Below, piece after piece: positions 44,743 through 53,492 of a stretch of 60,683 nt of DNA (position 1 is its first letter; every line of letters begins with the position of its first letter). Source of the stretch: Pseudodesulfovibrio sp. (lineage in GTDB: Bacteria; Desulfobacterota; Desulfovibrionia; Desulfovibrionales; Desulfovibrionaceae); NCBI GenBank assembly GCA_016342345.1, contig JAEINO010000020.1, forward strand, positions 1 through 60,683. The letters are read 5' to 3'. The translations under genes and the position numbers were made by a program. Under the pieces are notes generated by a model. The model worked only from the letters and a program-made list of their open reading frames with translations, did no database searches and was not told where the DNA came from.

Positions 44743-46926
44743 CTACTTGATGAAAAGCATCTCCTGATAGCTGGGCAAGGGCCACAGATCGTCAGCCACA
44801 CAGTCTTCCAAAGCATCAACGACTCCTCGAACAGCCAGCATCGCCGGTAGAATTTCATCGGTTCTGTAGGCAGCCTCGTCCTCGACGGACTTGAACACAA
44901 CCTTGTTCATCAGTTTTTCCAATGCAGCGGTATTCTTCTGGAGATTACGCAGTTTGGCGGTGATGTCCTTCAGAGTGCCAAGTGTAGGTTCAATGCCTGC
45001 GGCCTTCAGGCTGGCGGCAGTGGCAGCCAGTTCACCCTGATACCGTATGGCTGCGGGCAAAATGATGGTTTTTGCTATCTTCACGGTCATCAGTGCCTCG
45101 GTCAGAATGGCCTGACTGTACTGCTCGTAATAGATTTCCTGACGAGAATGCAGCTCCTCGGGAGAAAGCACGCCATACTTGTCAAACATCTCGATAATAT
45201 TCTTGTCAGTGAGAACCGGCAAACAGTCGGCAGTGGTCTTCAGATTGGGCAAGCCACGCTTGGCAGATTCCTTCTGCCATGCATCAGCATATCCGTCGCC
45301 GTTAAAGACTATGTGGCCATGCTTCTTCATGATAGCCTGAATCACTTTCTGACAGGCATCCCTGAGTTTCGAGGAATCACCCTTGGCAATCTTTTCGATC
45401 TCGTCACAAACGAAATCCAGAGACTCAGCCATCATGGTATTCAAGGCAACCTGAGCACCAGCTATGGACTGGTTGGAACCCACGGCGCGGAACTCGAAAC
45501 GGTTGCCGGTAAAGGCAAAGGGGCTGGTACGGTTACGGTCGCCTGCGTCTGCTGGCAACGAAGGCAGGGTATCAACCCCCACTTCCAGACAACCCTTGGT
45601 CTTGCATCTCTTGAGATCGCCGGCCTTGATCTGCTCGAAAATATCCGACAACTGCTCGCCCAGGAAAATGGACATGACAGCCGGGGGAGCTTCATTGGCA
45701 CCCAGTCGGTGATCGTTACCGGCACTGGCAACCACGGCGCGAAGCAGGCTACCGTGTTTTTCAACAGCCCGGATGGTAGCTGCGACAATAACCAGGAACT
45801 GCATGTTTTCATGCGGCGTTTCACCGGGACTGTACAAGGAGCCCTGAGATGGCGTGGAAAGCGAATAGTTCACATGCTTGCCGGAACCGTTGATGCCCGC
45901 AAAGGGTTTTTCATGCAGCAGACAGGCCATGCCGTACCGTTTGGCAACGGACTTGAGGGTGGTCATGATCATCTGGTTGTGATCAGTGGCCAGGTTGGAC
46001 TGCTCAAAGAGGGGCGCAAGCTCGAACTGGCCGGGTGCCACCTCGTTGTGACGAGTCTTGACAGGCACACCGAGCTTGTAGAGTTCCCGCTCGACTTCCA
46101 GCATGTAGGCCAGCACGCGACGAGGAATTGCGCCAAAATAGTGATCGTCCAACTCCTGCCCCTTGGCAGGCTTGGCACCGAACAACGTGCGCCCGCAAAC
46201 CATGAGATCAGGCCGGGCAAAATAGAAATTGCGATCAACCAGAAAATATTCCTGTTCGGGACCGGCGTTTGAAACGACCATTTCACCATTATCATTGCCA
46301 AAAAGGCCCAGAAAACGGCTGGCGGATTTGTTGATGACCTGATTGGCACGCAACAGCGGGGTCTTCTTGTCAAGGGCATGCCCCTTCCAGGAAATGAACG
46401 CCGTGGGGATGCACAGGAAGGTGCCGTTGGGATTCTCCAGAATATAGGCCGGGTTGGTCACGTCCCAGGCAGTGTAGCCACGGGCTTCAAAAGTGGCACG
46501 AAGACCACCGGACGGAAAACTGGAGGCATCGGGTTCACCCTGAATAAGCAGCTTGGGATCAAATTCGGCAATGGCACCGCCCTCTCCGTCAGGTGAAAGA
46601 AATCCGTCATGCTTTTCTGCGGTCAGACCGGTCAGCGGATAAAAGACATGCGTGTAATGAGTTGCCCCCTTGGACAAAGCCCACGCCTTCATGGCTGCAG
46701 CGATCGGACCGGCAATGGAAGGGTCCAGCTTCTCGCCAGATGTTTTAGTCTTCATCAGGGACTTGAACACGTCTTGGGGAAGCATGTTCTTCATGACCTT
46801 GTCGGTGAAGACGTTGGAACCAAAGATATCCGCAGGTGAAGTCTCGGAAAAATTCAGAGGTTTCGTTGTCGGCTTGTAATTGGTCACCGCCGCAATTGCG
46901 GTTTGACGAGTCTGATATCCACTCAT
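44743..46926 (-). CDS. glnN: Type III glutamine synthetase
   Basis: 727 residues, the usual size of GSIII (much longer than GSI). GSIII_N domain with [23 protein letters not shown], catalytic domain with [48 protein letters not shown] and the late [19 protein letters not shown]. It makes glutamine from glutamate, ammonia and ATP. GGAG precedes ATG 46926. Monocistronic. It may be nitrogen-regulated, but only a degenerate sigma-54-like site is seen upstream. Confidence 0.95.
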   Translation of the reverse strand: MSGYQTRQTAIAAVTNYKPTTKPLNFSETSPADIFGSNVFTDKVMKNMLPQDVFKSLMKTKTSGEKLDPSIAGPIAAAMKAWALSKGATHYTHVFYPLTGLTAEKHDGFLSPDGEGGAIAEFDPKLLIQGEPDASSFPSGGLRATFEARGYTAWDVTNPAYILENPNGTFLCIPTAFISWKGHALDKKTPLLRANQVINKSASRFLGLFGNDNGEMVVSNAGPEQEYFLVDRNFYFARPDLMVCGRTLFGAKPAKGQELDDHYFGAIPRRVLAYMLEVERELYKLGVPVKTRHNEVAPGQFELAPLFEQSNLATDHNQMIMTTLKSVAKRYGMACLLHEKPFAGINGSGKHVNYSLSTPSQGSLYSPGETPHENMQFLVIVAATIRAVEKHGSLLRAVVASAGNDHRLGANEAPPAVMSIFLGEQLSDIFEQIKAGDLKRCKTKGCLEVGVDTLPSLPADAGDRNRTSPFAFTGNRFEFRAVGSNQSIAGAQVALNTMMAESLDFVCDEIEKIAKGDSSKLRDACQKVIQAIMKKHGHIVFNGDGYADAWQKESAKRGLPNLKTTADCLPVLTDKNIIEMFDKYGVLSPEELHSRQEIYYEQYSQAILTEALMTVKIAKTIILPAAIRYQGELAATAASLKAAGIEPTLGTLKDITAKLRNLQKNTAALEKLMNKVVFKSVEDEAAYRTDEILPAMLAVRGVVDALEDCVADDLWPLPSYQEMLFIK

Positions 46927-47347
46927 TCAAATGCTCCTTCAGGAATTTATTGGAAGGGTTTCTGGCACATGCTCAACCAAAGAGCAGCCTGCCCGTTGTT
47001 ATCTAACCCGCCGTATACCAAGTACCATGCCAAACAACAAAAAACTTGTTATGCCAGACAGATACAATTTTTATCCATCTTCACGAATAGACAGAAACGA
47101 CGAAATTGTACTTTCAGTCGGCTTTTTACGCAATTATAGTTACATTTTTGTAAAAAAATAATCACTTTTTTATAACTATCTGCAAGTATTGATTTATTCT
47201 ATCACATAAATGAGAAGACCGAAAAAAGGGCTGGGGGAAATCTCACGTACCGATGCTACGAAAGGGAATTTAAACACTTTTGCCATTACCAGGACTGTTT
47301 CAACACGCTCTCCGAGGCCCCTCTCCCGAAAACCACTCTCAGGGAAC
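46927..47347. other. Gene-free interval upstream of glnN
   Basis: AT-rich glnN leader. On the minus strand TGGCATG-GTAC-TTGGT (47017-47032) is a degenerate -24/-12 candidate about 90 bases before the start. The other half is the 3' flank of the pseudouridine synthase. No gene is supported. Confidence 0.35.
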
Positions 47348-47995
47348 TCAGAAAGGAGCAGGAGACAGGAATTCCATGGACTCCCTGGTCTTCGGATGAC
47401 GGAAGCGCAACACCGACGCATGCAGCTTCAACTGCCCCGGTTCAGTGCCGGTTCCGTAAAGACGATCGCCAACAATGGGAAAGCCAAGCCCCTTCTCGTG
47501 GGCCGAATGCAGACGCAATTGGTGAGTGCGCCCTGTCTGCGGCATGAATTCAATCCTGGTCTTTCCATCCTCAATGCCCAGATTGCGCCAACGGGTAATC
47601 CCTTTCTTGCCGCGCTCCGGGTCGTAAACCTGATATGGCCGATTGTCGGGGTCCAGACGGAAGGAAAGCTCGATCACCCCGTTCATATCCTTGACCACCC
47701 CGTCAACAATGGCGATGTACCGCTTCCCAACCAGTTTTTCCATGAACTGAACCGACAAATTGCGCTGGGCCTCGGCGGTCAGAGCCAGAACGAGCAACCC
47801 GGACGTATCCTGATCAAGTCGATGAACCGATGGGAATTCCATGCAACCGGGATAAAGGGCCCTGACCCGATTGACCACGCAATCCTGATTCTCCGGTCCG
47901 AGTCCGGGCACGGAGAGCAAGCCACTCGGCTTGTCAACGACCACGAACAACGGATCTTCATGAATGATGAGCATATCGCCCTTTATTTGAGTCAC
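47348..47995 (-). CDS. RluA-family 23S rRNA/tRNA pseudouridine synthase
   Basis: 215 residues with the catalytic HRLDQDTSGLLVLA motif (Asp near residue 61), DKPSGLLSVPG at the start and MPQTGRTHQLRLHSA near the end. It lacks an S4 domain. It isomerises uridine in structured RNA. The target is unknown. GTG 47995 overlaps the stop of the upstream gene (GTGA), with AGGTGA as ribosome site, so it is coupled to the GTGDCCAPKLL protein. Confidence 0.88.
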   Translation of the reverse strand: MTQIKGDMLIIHEDPLFVVVDKPSGLLSVPGLGPENQDCVVNRVRALYPGCMEFPSVHRLDQDTSGLLVLALTAEAQRNLSVQFMEKLVGKRYIAIVDGVVKDMNGVIELSFRLDPDNRPYQVYDPERGKKGITRWRNLGIEDGKTRIEFMPQTGRTHQLRLHSAHEKGLGFPIVGDRLYGTGTEPGQLKLHASVLRFRHPKTRESMEFLSPAPF

Positions 47996-48774
47996 TTGTC
48001 ACCTAGCCCGCACAGCATGAATCCGAGAATGCGCCCGCACTTGTCAGCGCAGGAAGAATAGACCCTGCCATGCTTTCTTGTTCCTGACCTATTATCTCTG
48101 CCAACATAGAATTCAATCAGGCCCATTGGAATCAATCCATGCAGAGCGGCATGGCCGAGCAGTTTCGGAGCACAACAATCGCCCGTGCCTGAAGGAATGC
48201 CACCGTTGCCAAACACGGCATCCGGCAACGACACCAATTCGCCACGAAAATTCGGTATCTGATACAACCTGTGAATATCCTTCATGAGTTCCCGAGAAAC
48301 AGCCTTGCGCTCATTCACCAGATCCTCCCTTTCGAGAGAGTCCACAGGCAACTCGTCAATCATGCGCCCCATGCGCTTGATGGCACGTTCCACATCAAAG
48401 CTGATACGATTCAAGGCATCGATGTCCACCAACGGCGGAACCCAGCCCGGCACACACCATACGGAATTGTACTGGCCGGAAAAAGCCTTGAGAACATGCG
48501 TCCCGCCCTGCTCGTCCTGACAGACCAGCACGCCGAACATCTGCCCCCTGGCATCACCATGAAGGTACTCGATGGAAAATCGAGGGTCAGCCTCGGCCTC
48601 TGGTACAGCAAAATCAATGCGATTCATTTCGTCCAGAGTACGCAGAAGAGCAATAGCATGTTCCTGCGCACACCCGACAGCCAGTCCATGCTCATGTCCG
48701 CAACGGGAACATTCGCCCTTGTAAACGATACGGGAATCAATCGTCCCCGAAAGTTCTGCTGATTCCATTATCAT
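47992..48774 (-). CDS. Partner protein of the RluA-type synthase (free-standing N-terminal domain)
   Basis: 260 residues from ATG 48774. It contains a zinc-ribbon-like CSRCGH...C segment near the start, a long helical middle, GTGDCCAPKLLGHAALHGL and EFYVG, then CSSCADKCGRILGFMLCGL. From memory, RluA-type synthases of about 550 residues in many Gammaproteobacteria carry a fused N-terminal extension with the same G-G-D-C-x-APKLL stretch, so this looks like the split version. It may recognise the RNA target. Its ribosome site lies in the 3' arm of the greA terminator. Confidence 0.65.
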   Translation of the reverse strand: MIMESAELSGTIDSRIVYKGECSRCGHEHGLAVGCAQEHAIALLRTLDEMNRIDFAVPEAEADPRFSIEYLHGDARGQMFGVLVCQDEQGGTHVLKAFSGQYNSVWCVPGWVPPLVDIDALNRISFDVERAIKRMGRMIDELPVDSLEREDLVNERKAVSRELMKDIHRLYQIPNFRGELVSLPDAVFGNGGIPSGTGDCCAPKLLGHAALHGLIPMGLIEFYVGRDNRSGTRKHGRVYSSCADKCGRILGFMLCGLGDK

Positions 48775-48777
48775 AAT

Positions 48778-48805
48778 AAAAAGCCCCACCGCTGAACGAT
48801 GGGGC
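48778..48805 (-). terminator. greA terminator overlapping the next ribosome site
   Basis: GCCCCA pairs with TGGGGC and is followed by a TTTTT run on the minus strand. The 3' arm GGTGGGGC also serves as the only purine-rich site before ATG 48774. Confidence 0.7.
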
Positions 48806-48843
48806 GATTGTACACAGTCTCTGTGTGAGGACAAGGCATTATA

Positions 48844-49338
48844 TTATTTGATCTTCAGTCCATCAGAACCCAGGAACTTGATGGACATGATCTCGTACTC
48901 GATCCTGCCACGCGGAGCATCAACCAGAACCTCGTCGCCCTCTTCCTTACCAATAATGGCCAACCCCATGGGGGACAGCACGGAAATTGAGCCGTTCTTG
49001 TGATCCGCATCGTCAGGGCCAAGCAATGTGTAACGCTTGACCTCTGCGGTATCCATGTCCTCGACCTCGACAGTGGAGCCGAAAATGGCCCGCTCACCGC
49101 CCAGGGTATTCAGATCAAGCACATCAAAAAGAGGCATGCGCGAATTGATATACGTGATGCGCGCCTCAAGCATTCCCTGGCGTTCACGGGCAGCATCGTA
49201 CCCGGCGTTTTCGCTCAGATCGCCTTCCTCGCGTGCTTCCTTGATGGCCTGAATGATGGCTGGGCGTTGGGCCTTGAGGGTTTCCAACTCCAACTTGATT
49301 TTATCAAAGCCTTCTTGTGAAATCGGAATACGGTCCAT
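48844..49338 (-). CDS. greA: Transcription elongation factor GreA
   Basis: 164 residues with the GreA/GreB coiled coil (about 1-75: ISQEGFDKIKLELETLKAQRPAIIQAI, EEGDLSENAGYDAARERQGMLEARI, with the acidic tip DLSENAGYD) and the C-terminal FKBP-like domain (SVLSPMGLAIIGKEEGDEVLVDAPRG). It rescues backtracked RNA polymerase by stimulating transcript cleavage. GAGG precedes ATG 49338. A stable hairpin lies in the leader. Confidence 0.95.
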   Translation of the reverse strand: MDRIPISQEGFDKIKLELETLKAQRPAIIQAIKEAREEGDLSENAGYDAARERQGMLEARITYINSRMPLFDVLDLNTLGGERAIFGSTVEVEDMDTAEVKRYTLLGPDDADHKNGSISVLSPMGLAIIGKEEGDEVLVDAPRGRIEYEIMSIKFLGSDGLKIK

Positions 49339-49386
49339 TTTTCAAATCCTCATCTTGTTCCAGTTCTATAAAAAAAGATGCAGATC

Positions 49387-49415
49387 GCGCGGATTCTCAA
49401 ATTGAGGGACCGCGC
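49387..49415 (-). promoter_or_regulatory. greA leader hairpin (possible attenuator)
   Basis: GCGCGG pairs with CCGCGC, and an inner CTCAA/TTGAG adds five base pairs. About 10 bases later in the transcript a TTTTTTT run occurs, before the ribosome site. It resembles a leaky terminator in a greA leader. Confidence 0.45.
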
Positions 49416-49609
49416 CCCTGCACAAACGTCGATATGTCGTACCACGTTCATCGTTAGAACATAGTGAGGCTGCGGTCAAGTAGCTAGTTGTATAGCTCTT
49501 CCGTTTTCCTCAACGCCTTGTTTTGCTGGCATATATTCCTCTCCATATGCCGAAAAAACAAACCATAAGGAATATTCAGGCCCATATGCGACCGAAAAAA
49601 CAGCAAATT

Positions 49610-49786
49610 TCACTTGCGCGGCGTTCCGGTGAAAGGAATAAAGATAATGAAAAAAACAACAAAACCCACGAGCAAAAACCCCGCAAGACCCAATACGCCC
49701 AGATCATCAGAATCACCAAACAACTTGCCCGCCACAAAACTCGCAGAAAAAAGCGCAACTATCGTGAAAAAGAAATTCCTGAACAT
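49610..49786 (-). CDS. Small two-span membrane protein (about 58 aa)
   Basis: From ATG 49786 the frame gives two hydrophobic helices (MFRNFFFTIVALFSASFVAG and VLGLAGFLLVGFVVFFIIF) joined by an acidic loop, and a short basic tail. A TTG start at 49849 would extend it. There is no strong ribosome site. The opposite-strand frame is low-complexity and less likely. It lies 167 bases downstream of the DltX-like gene on the same strand. Function unknown. Confidence 0.45.
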   Translation of the reverse strand: MFRNFFFTIVALFSASFVAGKLFGDSDDLGVLGLAGFLLVGFVVFFIIFIPFTGTPRK

Positions 49787-49920
49787 GCAATTAATCTTGC
49801 CATCGCTCGATGAATTTTTCAAGGGATCAGTTACATGACAACGAGACAAAAAGACAAGGCCGGGAGTCTCTTGCCTACGTTATTTCAGAGGAGTAAGCCC
49901 TTAACATATAACAAAAAGAG

Positions 49921-49937
49921 CTGTTTGACACTAACAG
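49921..49937 (-). terminator. Weak terminator after the dlt-like operon
   Basis: CTGTT pairs with AACAG, followed on the minus strand by CTCTTTTTG. It has a short stem but is well placed 16 bases after the DltX-like stop. Confidence 0.4.
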
Positions 49938-49953
49938 GGTCACGGAAGAACCA

Positions 49954-50091
49954 CTAGAATGTGGCATAGCGAAACATGTTCACTGATGCGGTCTGACTCA
50001 TCAGATAGGCGAACAGGCCCAAGTACAGGCCTGTCCAGAACATGGTTTGAATCGTGGCTCCCAAGAACTGGGCAATTTTAATCTTTTTCAT
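49954..50091 (-). CDS. DltX-like membrane microprotein (45 aa)
   Basis: ATG 50091 lies 5 bases after the stop of the AMP-ligase gene, with GGAGAAG/AAGG as ribosome site. The product MKKIKIAQFLGATIQTMFWT... has a basic cytosolic N-terminus, one membrane helix (about 10-31) and a short external tail ending F-R-Y-A-T-F. Size, topology and position next to AMP-ligase, MBOAT, carrier and SGNH genes match DltX of Gram-positive dlt operons, whose C-terminal hexapeptide carries a conserved Tyr. From memory, that Tyr is proposed to relay the acyl group from DltB to DltD. The same role is inferred here. Confidence 0.72.
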   Translation of the reverse strand: MKKIKIAQFLGATIQTMFWTGLYLGLFAYLMSQTASVNMFRYATF

Positions 50092-50096
50092 GCCTT

Positions 50097-51548
50097 TTAC
50101 TTCTCCAACAAAAGACGAAGGGTATGCCGCTCTACTTTTCCAGAACCGGTACGGGGGATTTCACCAACCTCGACGAACTGGTGAGGGATGTGATTCGAAG
50201 GAAGAATTTTCCGCAAAGCTCCCAATATCTCCCCTTTTTTGAACTCCGCACCTTCTTTGAGAGTATAAGCCACTACCGGCACTGTGCCAAGCAAGGCAAT
50301 TTCCATGGAAATTGTCGCCGCATCGGCAAAAGGGGCAAGTCGCATCATGGCATTATTAATGACCGTTGCGGCAACTTTCTGGCCGTTCACTTTGAAAACA
50401 TCGTCAGAACGACCTGTCAGATGCAAAAAGCCGTGTGCGTCCAGATATCCGATGTCTCCGGTTCGCAGACCCCATTGGCTGAAAAGTGCTGTGGTTCTCT
50501 TTTCATCTCTGTAGTACCCTTGGCAGAGAAGTTCTCCCTTGGCCACAATCTCTCCCTCAACCCCGGCACCAAGCTCGCGGTTGTTATCAAAGTCAACGAT
50601 GGTGACGCCCAGGCCGGAGATCGGCTTGCCAACACTTCCGGCATGGTCTGCGATATCGGAAGAATCCAGAATGCAGAAACGTCCGCCGAGTTCCGTGAGG
50701 CCGTATACGGTGAATATATTGGTTGTCGAGGAAACCTGCCTGAGAAGATCTATGACATCAGTGGGTAGATGATCGCCCGATGACATGACAAAACGCAAGG
50801 GAGAGCCAAGGGATTGTCCTGAATCAGCAAGACCTTTAAAGGTCTCGGCGAGCCATCGGAGTTGGATTGGAGCACCGCCAAAGGCAGTGGCTTTCAGCCT
50901 GTCCATGGTCCTGGGCAAATCAGCGAGGAAGAGCTTGTTTTCAACACCGATCAACGTGGAATTGGAGAACACACAGGCAAGAAAGTGGCAGATGCCGGAA
51001 GTAAAATTGAATGGAATGTTGATAAACAGTCGGTCGCGATCCATTTTCAGCACATCAAGAATGCCCAGACAGTTCCTCAGCAATACTTCGTGAGAAAGCA
51101 TAACCCCTTTGGGAGCACCGGTAGAACCCGAAGTAAAAAGCAGTGCAGCTAAATCATCCGGCTTGGTGGCAGCACATGACTGCGAAACATATTCCAAGCT
51201 TATTGGTTCACCTTCGCTCTTACCATCAAGAATCAGGCTCGCCCCGGATATTCCCAGGACATGATCTATGTATTTCGTATCAGCATCAGCGGCCAGAGGG
51301 ACGACCACACCACCCAGTCTCCAGACAGCCAACATGTCCACGAAATATTCAACACCTCTACCGGCCTGGATAACCACACGGTCTCCCGGCTGAATAGCCT
51401 CGGCCAGCACCCCCTGCCTACTACCTACTTTTTTCATGAATTGTAGGCCAGACAGCCGGATCATCCCGTCATCAAAGACCAGCCCGTCCGGTTTCTTGCT
51501 CCAGATGTCGAAGACCTGTTCTGATATATTTGCGAAAGCTGAAGTCAT
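50097..51548 (-). CDS. AMP-forming acyl/aminoacyl ligase (DltA position)
   Basis: 483 residues from ATG 51548 (GGAGTG upstream). Adenylate-forming enzyme: A3 loop LLFTSGSTGAPKGVMLSH (near 140), VYGLTELGGR, TGDIGYLDAHGFLHLTGRSDDVFKVNGQKV and the C-terminal lysine in PRTGSGKVER. It would activate a small carboxylic or amino acid as adenylate and load it on the carrier protein encoded two genes upstream. Overall it looks as close to fatty-acid ligases as to D-alanine ligase, so the substrate is open. It overlaps or abuts the MBOAT stop. Confidence 0.85.
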   Translation of the reverse strand: MTSAFANISEQVFDIWSKKPDGLVFDDGMIRLSGLQFMKKVGSRQGVLAEAIQPGDRVVIQAGRGVEYFVDMLAVWRLGGVVVPLAADADTKYIDHVLGISGASLILDGKSEGEPISLEYVSQSCAATKPDDLAALLFTSGSTGAPKGVMLSHEVLLRNCLGILDVLKMDRDRLFINIPFNFTSGICHFLACVFSNSTLIGVENKLFLADLPRTMDRLKATAFGGAPIQLRWLAETFKGLADSGQSLGSPLRFVMSSGDHLPTDVIDLLRQVSSTTNIFTVYGLTELGGRFCILDSSDIADHAGSVGKPISGLGVTIVDFDNNRELGAGVEGEIVAKGELLCQGYYRDEKRTTALFSQWGLRTGDIGYLDAHGFLHLTGRSDDVFKVNGQKVAATVINNAMMRLAPFADAATISMEIALLGTVPVVAYTLKEGAEFKKGEILGALRKILPSNHIPHQFVEVGEIPRTGSGKVERHTLRLLLEK

Positions 51549-51549
51549 T

Positions 51550-53241
51550 TTATGACACTCCAAATGTAAGCAGCCACCACCACACCTTGCCGTACAGTTG
51601 CAGGCCTATGGTGTAGTCGTTGAAATAGACGAAAATGAACCCGATTGCGACAAAAACGACCGTCATGACTATCCGTACGGGAGTCATGGCAATTGCCACC
51701 CATTTGGGGACACCGCGCATTTTGGGAAGCATGGCAACCACTGACATGCCTGTGGCATGATGAATGGCCCATGAGAACCATGACAGGTTGGGAGCGTGCC
51801 ACAGCCCGATCACCATCATGGTCACGTAAAGGGGGAGATACGAATTACGGGTCTTTATCAGAAGAGGGAAGTAGGCGTTGCGGAAAGACCATTCAGAAAG
51901 AGACATATGCCAACGCTGCCAGAATTCGCGTATATTCCTGGACAATAGCGGAAAGTTGAAATTCTCCCTGATCCGATGTCCCAGAAGCCTTGATCCACCG
52001 ATGGCGATATCGGAATAAGCGGAGAAATCGACATACGCAAAAAACAATCCCGTCAGGCTGAAAATCAGTATTTCACTCCCCGAAGCCCCGGATGGATCGA
52101 GAATCAACTTGTTCACGGAGGAACCGTTGTTGAAATGCAACAATCTGGCAGCGCCCTCTCCATGAATTGCCGGGAACAGGATGGTGTCGGCAATTATGAG
52201 CTTCTTGAATATCCCGATGGATACCCTTCCAACACCATACGCGTAATCATCAAAACTCAAATGCATTATTCGCTTATCGAAAAAATCCTGTACACCCTCA
52301 ATCGGCCCGGCCAGAAGTGTGCCAGGGAAAAACATGTAAAACAGAAACTCCCGGTAGGTAAAATCAAAGCTTTGCCCTCTGAACCAACGAAGCTGAATAT
52401 CAATGAGCCGGATCACGAAATAAGACACGCCAAGGGGCATCAGGATGCTCATTCCCGTGATATTGCCGATGCCTGCAAACAGGTAGATCTTCAGATACTT
52501 GAAAAGGACCATAACGGTTATGGCTGTCAGGATGAAGAGGAACAACCTGTAGATTGACCCCTTTCCGTCATTCACTTGCCGGCGCAACAGGTACATCGCA
52601 CTGAGCAAGGCAAGTATGGTGAGGGTAAAGAAAACCTCGTTCATGACAAGGAAGCCGATGGAAAAGAGCGTACAGGCCCATTGAGAACTGCGCGGGCTTC
52701 TCGTATGAGCTACCAGACAGAACAACAGGAGCAATATCCCTGCACCAATAACCAGATTCACCTGATTGGGAGAAAGAAGCGACAGGGTGGTGACCTGCTT
52801 GTACTTGACAACATCAAGGCTAACCGCCTGGACTGTTGCCGTGGTTCCTTGGGGATAAATCCGAACAACGCTGGCACCCCCCCGCAGGGTCAGAATGATT
52901 TGACTGACCAGACCCTCAGAGGTCTGTTCGCTGCGATAGGCAAGGCTGTTTCCGGCAGTGATGACACCCGGCCCGATGTGAAAGAGTTTGCCGTTCGTTT
53001 CGAATCGTATCGGTTTATCGCTTGCTATCTTCAGTCTGACTTTCGGCCATATCCCTTGGGATTGCATACTCAGTTCAAGAGGTGCATCGGCGGTAATCCT
53101 GGCAGGGAATTGTGACGATACTTCGAGGGAGACAATGTCCGGCTTCGGAACCAAAGCGAGAACCACACCCAAAGCGATCAGCAAAGCACAGGTAACCCCT
53201 ATGGCATACTGACTGGAATTGATTCGCTGCAAAAAAGACAT
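51550..53241 (-). CDS. MBOAT acyltransferase with extra N-terminal extracytoplasmic domain (DltB-like)
   Basis: 563 residues from ATG 53241 (TTG 53247 is an alternative). One N-terminal helix (about 12-32), then about 120 residues of soluble, beta-rich sequence expected outside the membrane, then the polytopic MBOAT core: YMFFPGTLLAGPIEG, FAYVDFSAYSDIAIG, NFPLLSRNIREFWQRWHMSLSEW and the catalytic-type His in GLWHAPNLSWFSWAIHH. Classical DltB lacks the N-terminal domain. It should move the activated acyl group across the membrane. Its C-terminus lacks an F-x-Y-x-x-F tail, consistent with a separate DltX-like partner. Confidence 0.85.
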   Translation of the reverse strand: MSFLQRINSSQYAIGVTCALLIALGVVLALVPKPDIVSLEVSSQFPARITADAPLELSMQSQGIWPKVRLKIASDKPIRFETNGKLFHIGPGVITAGNSLAYRSEQTSEGLVSQIILTLRGGASVVRIYPQGTTATVQAVSLDVVKYKQVTTLSLLSPNQVNLVIGAGILLLLFCLVAHTRSPRSSQWACTLFSIGFLVMNEVFFTLTILALLSAMYLLRRQVNDGKGSIYRLFLFILTAITVMVLFKYLKIYLFAGIGNITGMSILMPLGVSYFVIRLIDIQLRWFRGQSFDFTYREFLFYMFFPGTLLAGPIEGVQDFFDKRIMHLSFDDYAYGVGRVSIGIFKKLIIADTILFPAIHGEGAARLLHFNNGSSVNKLILDPSGASGSEILIFSLTGLFFAYVDFSAYSDIAIGGSRLLGHRIRENFNFPLLSRNIREFWQRWHMSLSEWSFRNAYFPLLIKTRNSYLPLYVTMMVIGLWHAPNLSWFSWAIHHATGMSVVAMLPKMRGVPKWVAIAMTPVRIVMTVVFVAIGFIFVYFNDYTIGLQLYGKVWWWLLTFGVS

Positions 53242-53258
53242 TGGCAATAGCCAGAGCC

Positions 53259-53492
53259 CTAGCTGTATTGTTCCACAATCACAGCAATAGAACGGACTGT
53301 ATCAAACATTTCCAAAGAGACTTCAAAAACCGGAATTTTGGTCCCGAATTCCTGCTCCAGAAGTATCATCAATCTCAGGACATCCATCGAGTCCAACACC
53401 TTCGCTGAAAAGATTGGAGCATCCAGTTCCATATCGGCCAATCCGAACTCATCGGATAGCAGTTGCGTGATCGCTGTTTCATTCGCTGTCAT
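53259..53492 (-). CDS. Acyl carrier protein (DltC position)
   Basis: 77 residues, acidic, helical. The phosphopantetheine serine is Ser35 in VLDSMDVLRL. GGAG precedes ATG 53492, which overlaps the stop of the SGNH gene (ATGA). It would hold the acyl or aminoacyl group activated by the AMP-ligase and present it to the MBOAT protein. Confidence 0.88.
   Translation of the reverse strand: MTANETAITQLLSDEFGLADMELDAPIFSAKVLDSMDVLRLMILLEQEFGTKIPVFEVSLEMFDTVRSIAVIVEQYS

Noticed and set aside
47017-47032. Sigma-54 promoter for glnN
   Set aside because: TGGCATG-GTAC-TTGGT has the right spacing but the essential GC of the -12 element is GG. Kept only as a remark in the interval entry.
47210-48061. 283-codon plus-strand frame opposite the pseudouridine synthase
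   Set aside because: Antisense shadow of a gene with clear catalytic motifs; no ribosome site.
49523-49838. Plus-strand small basic frames (96 and 74 codons)
   Set aside because: Lys/Thr/Asn-rich low-complexity translation without ribosome site. The minus strand gives a credible two-helix membrane protein instead.
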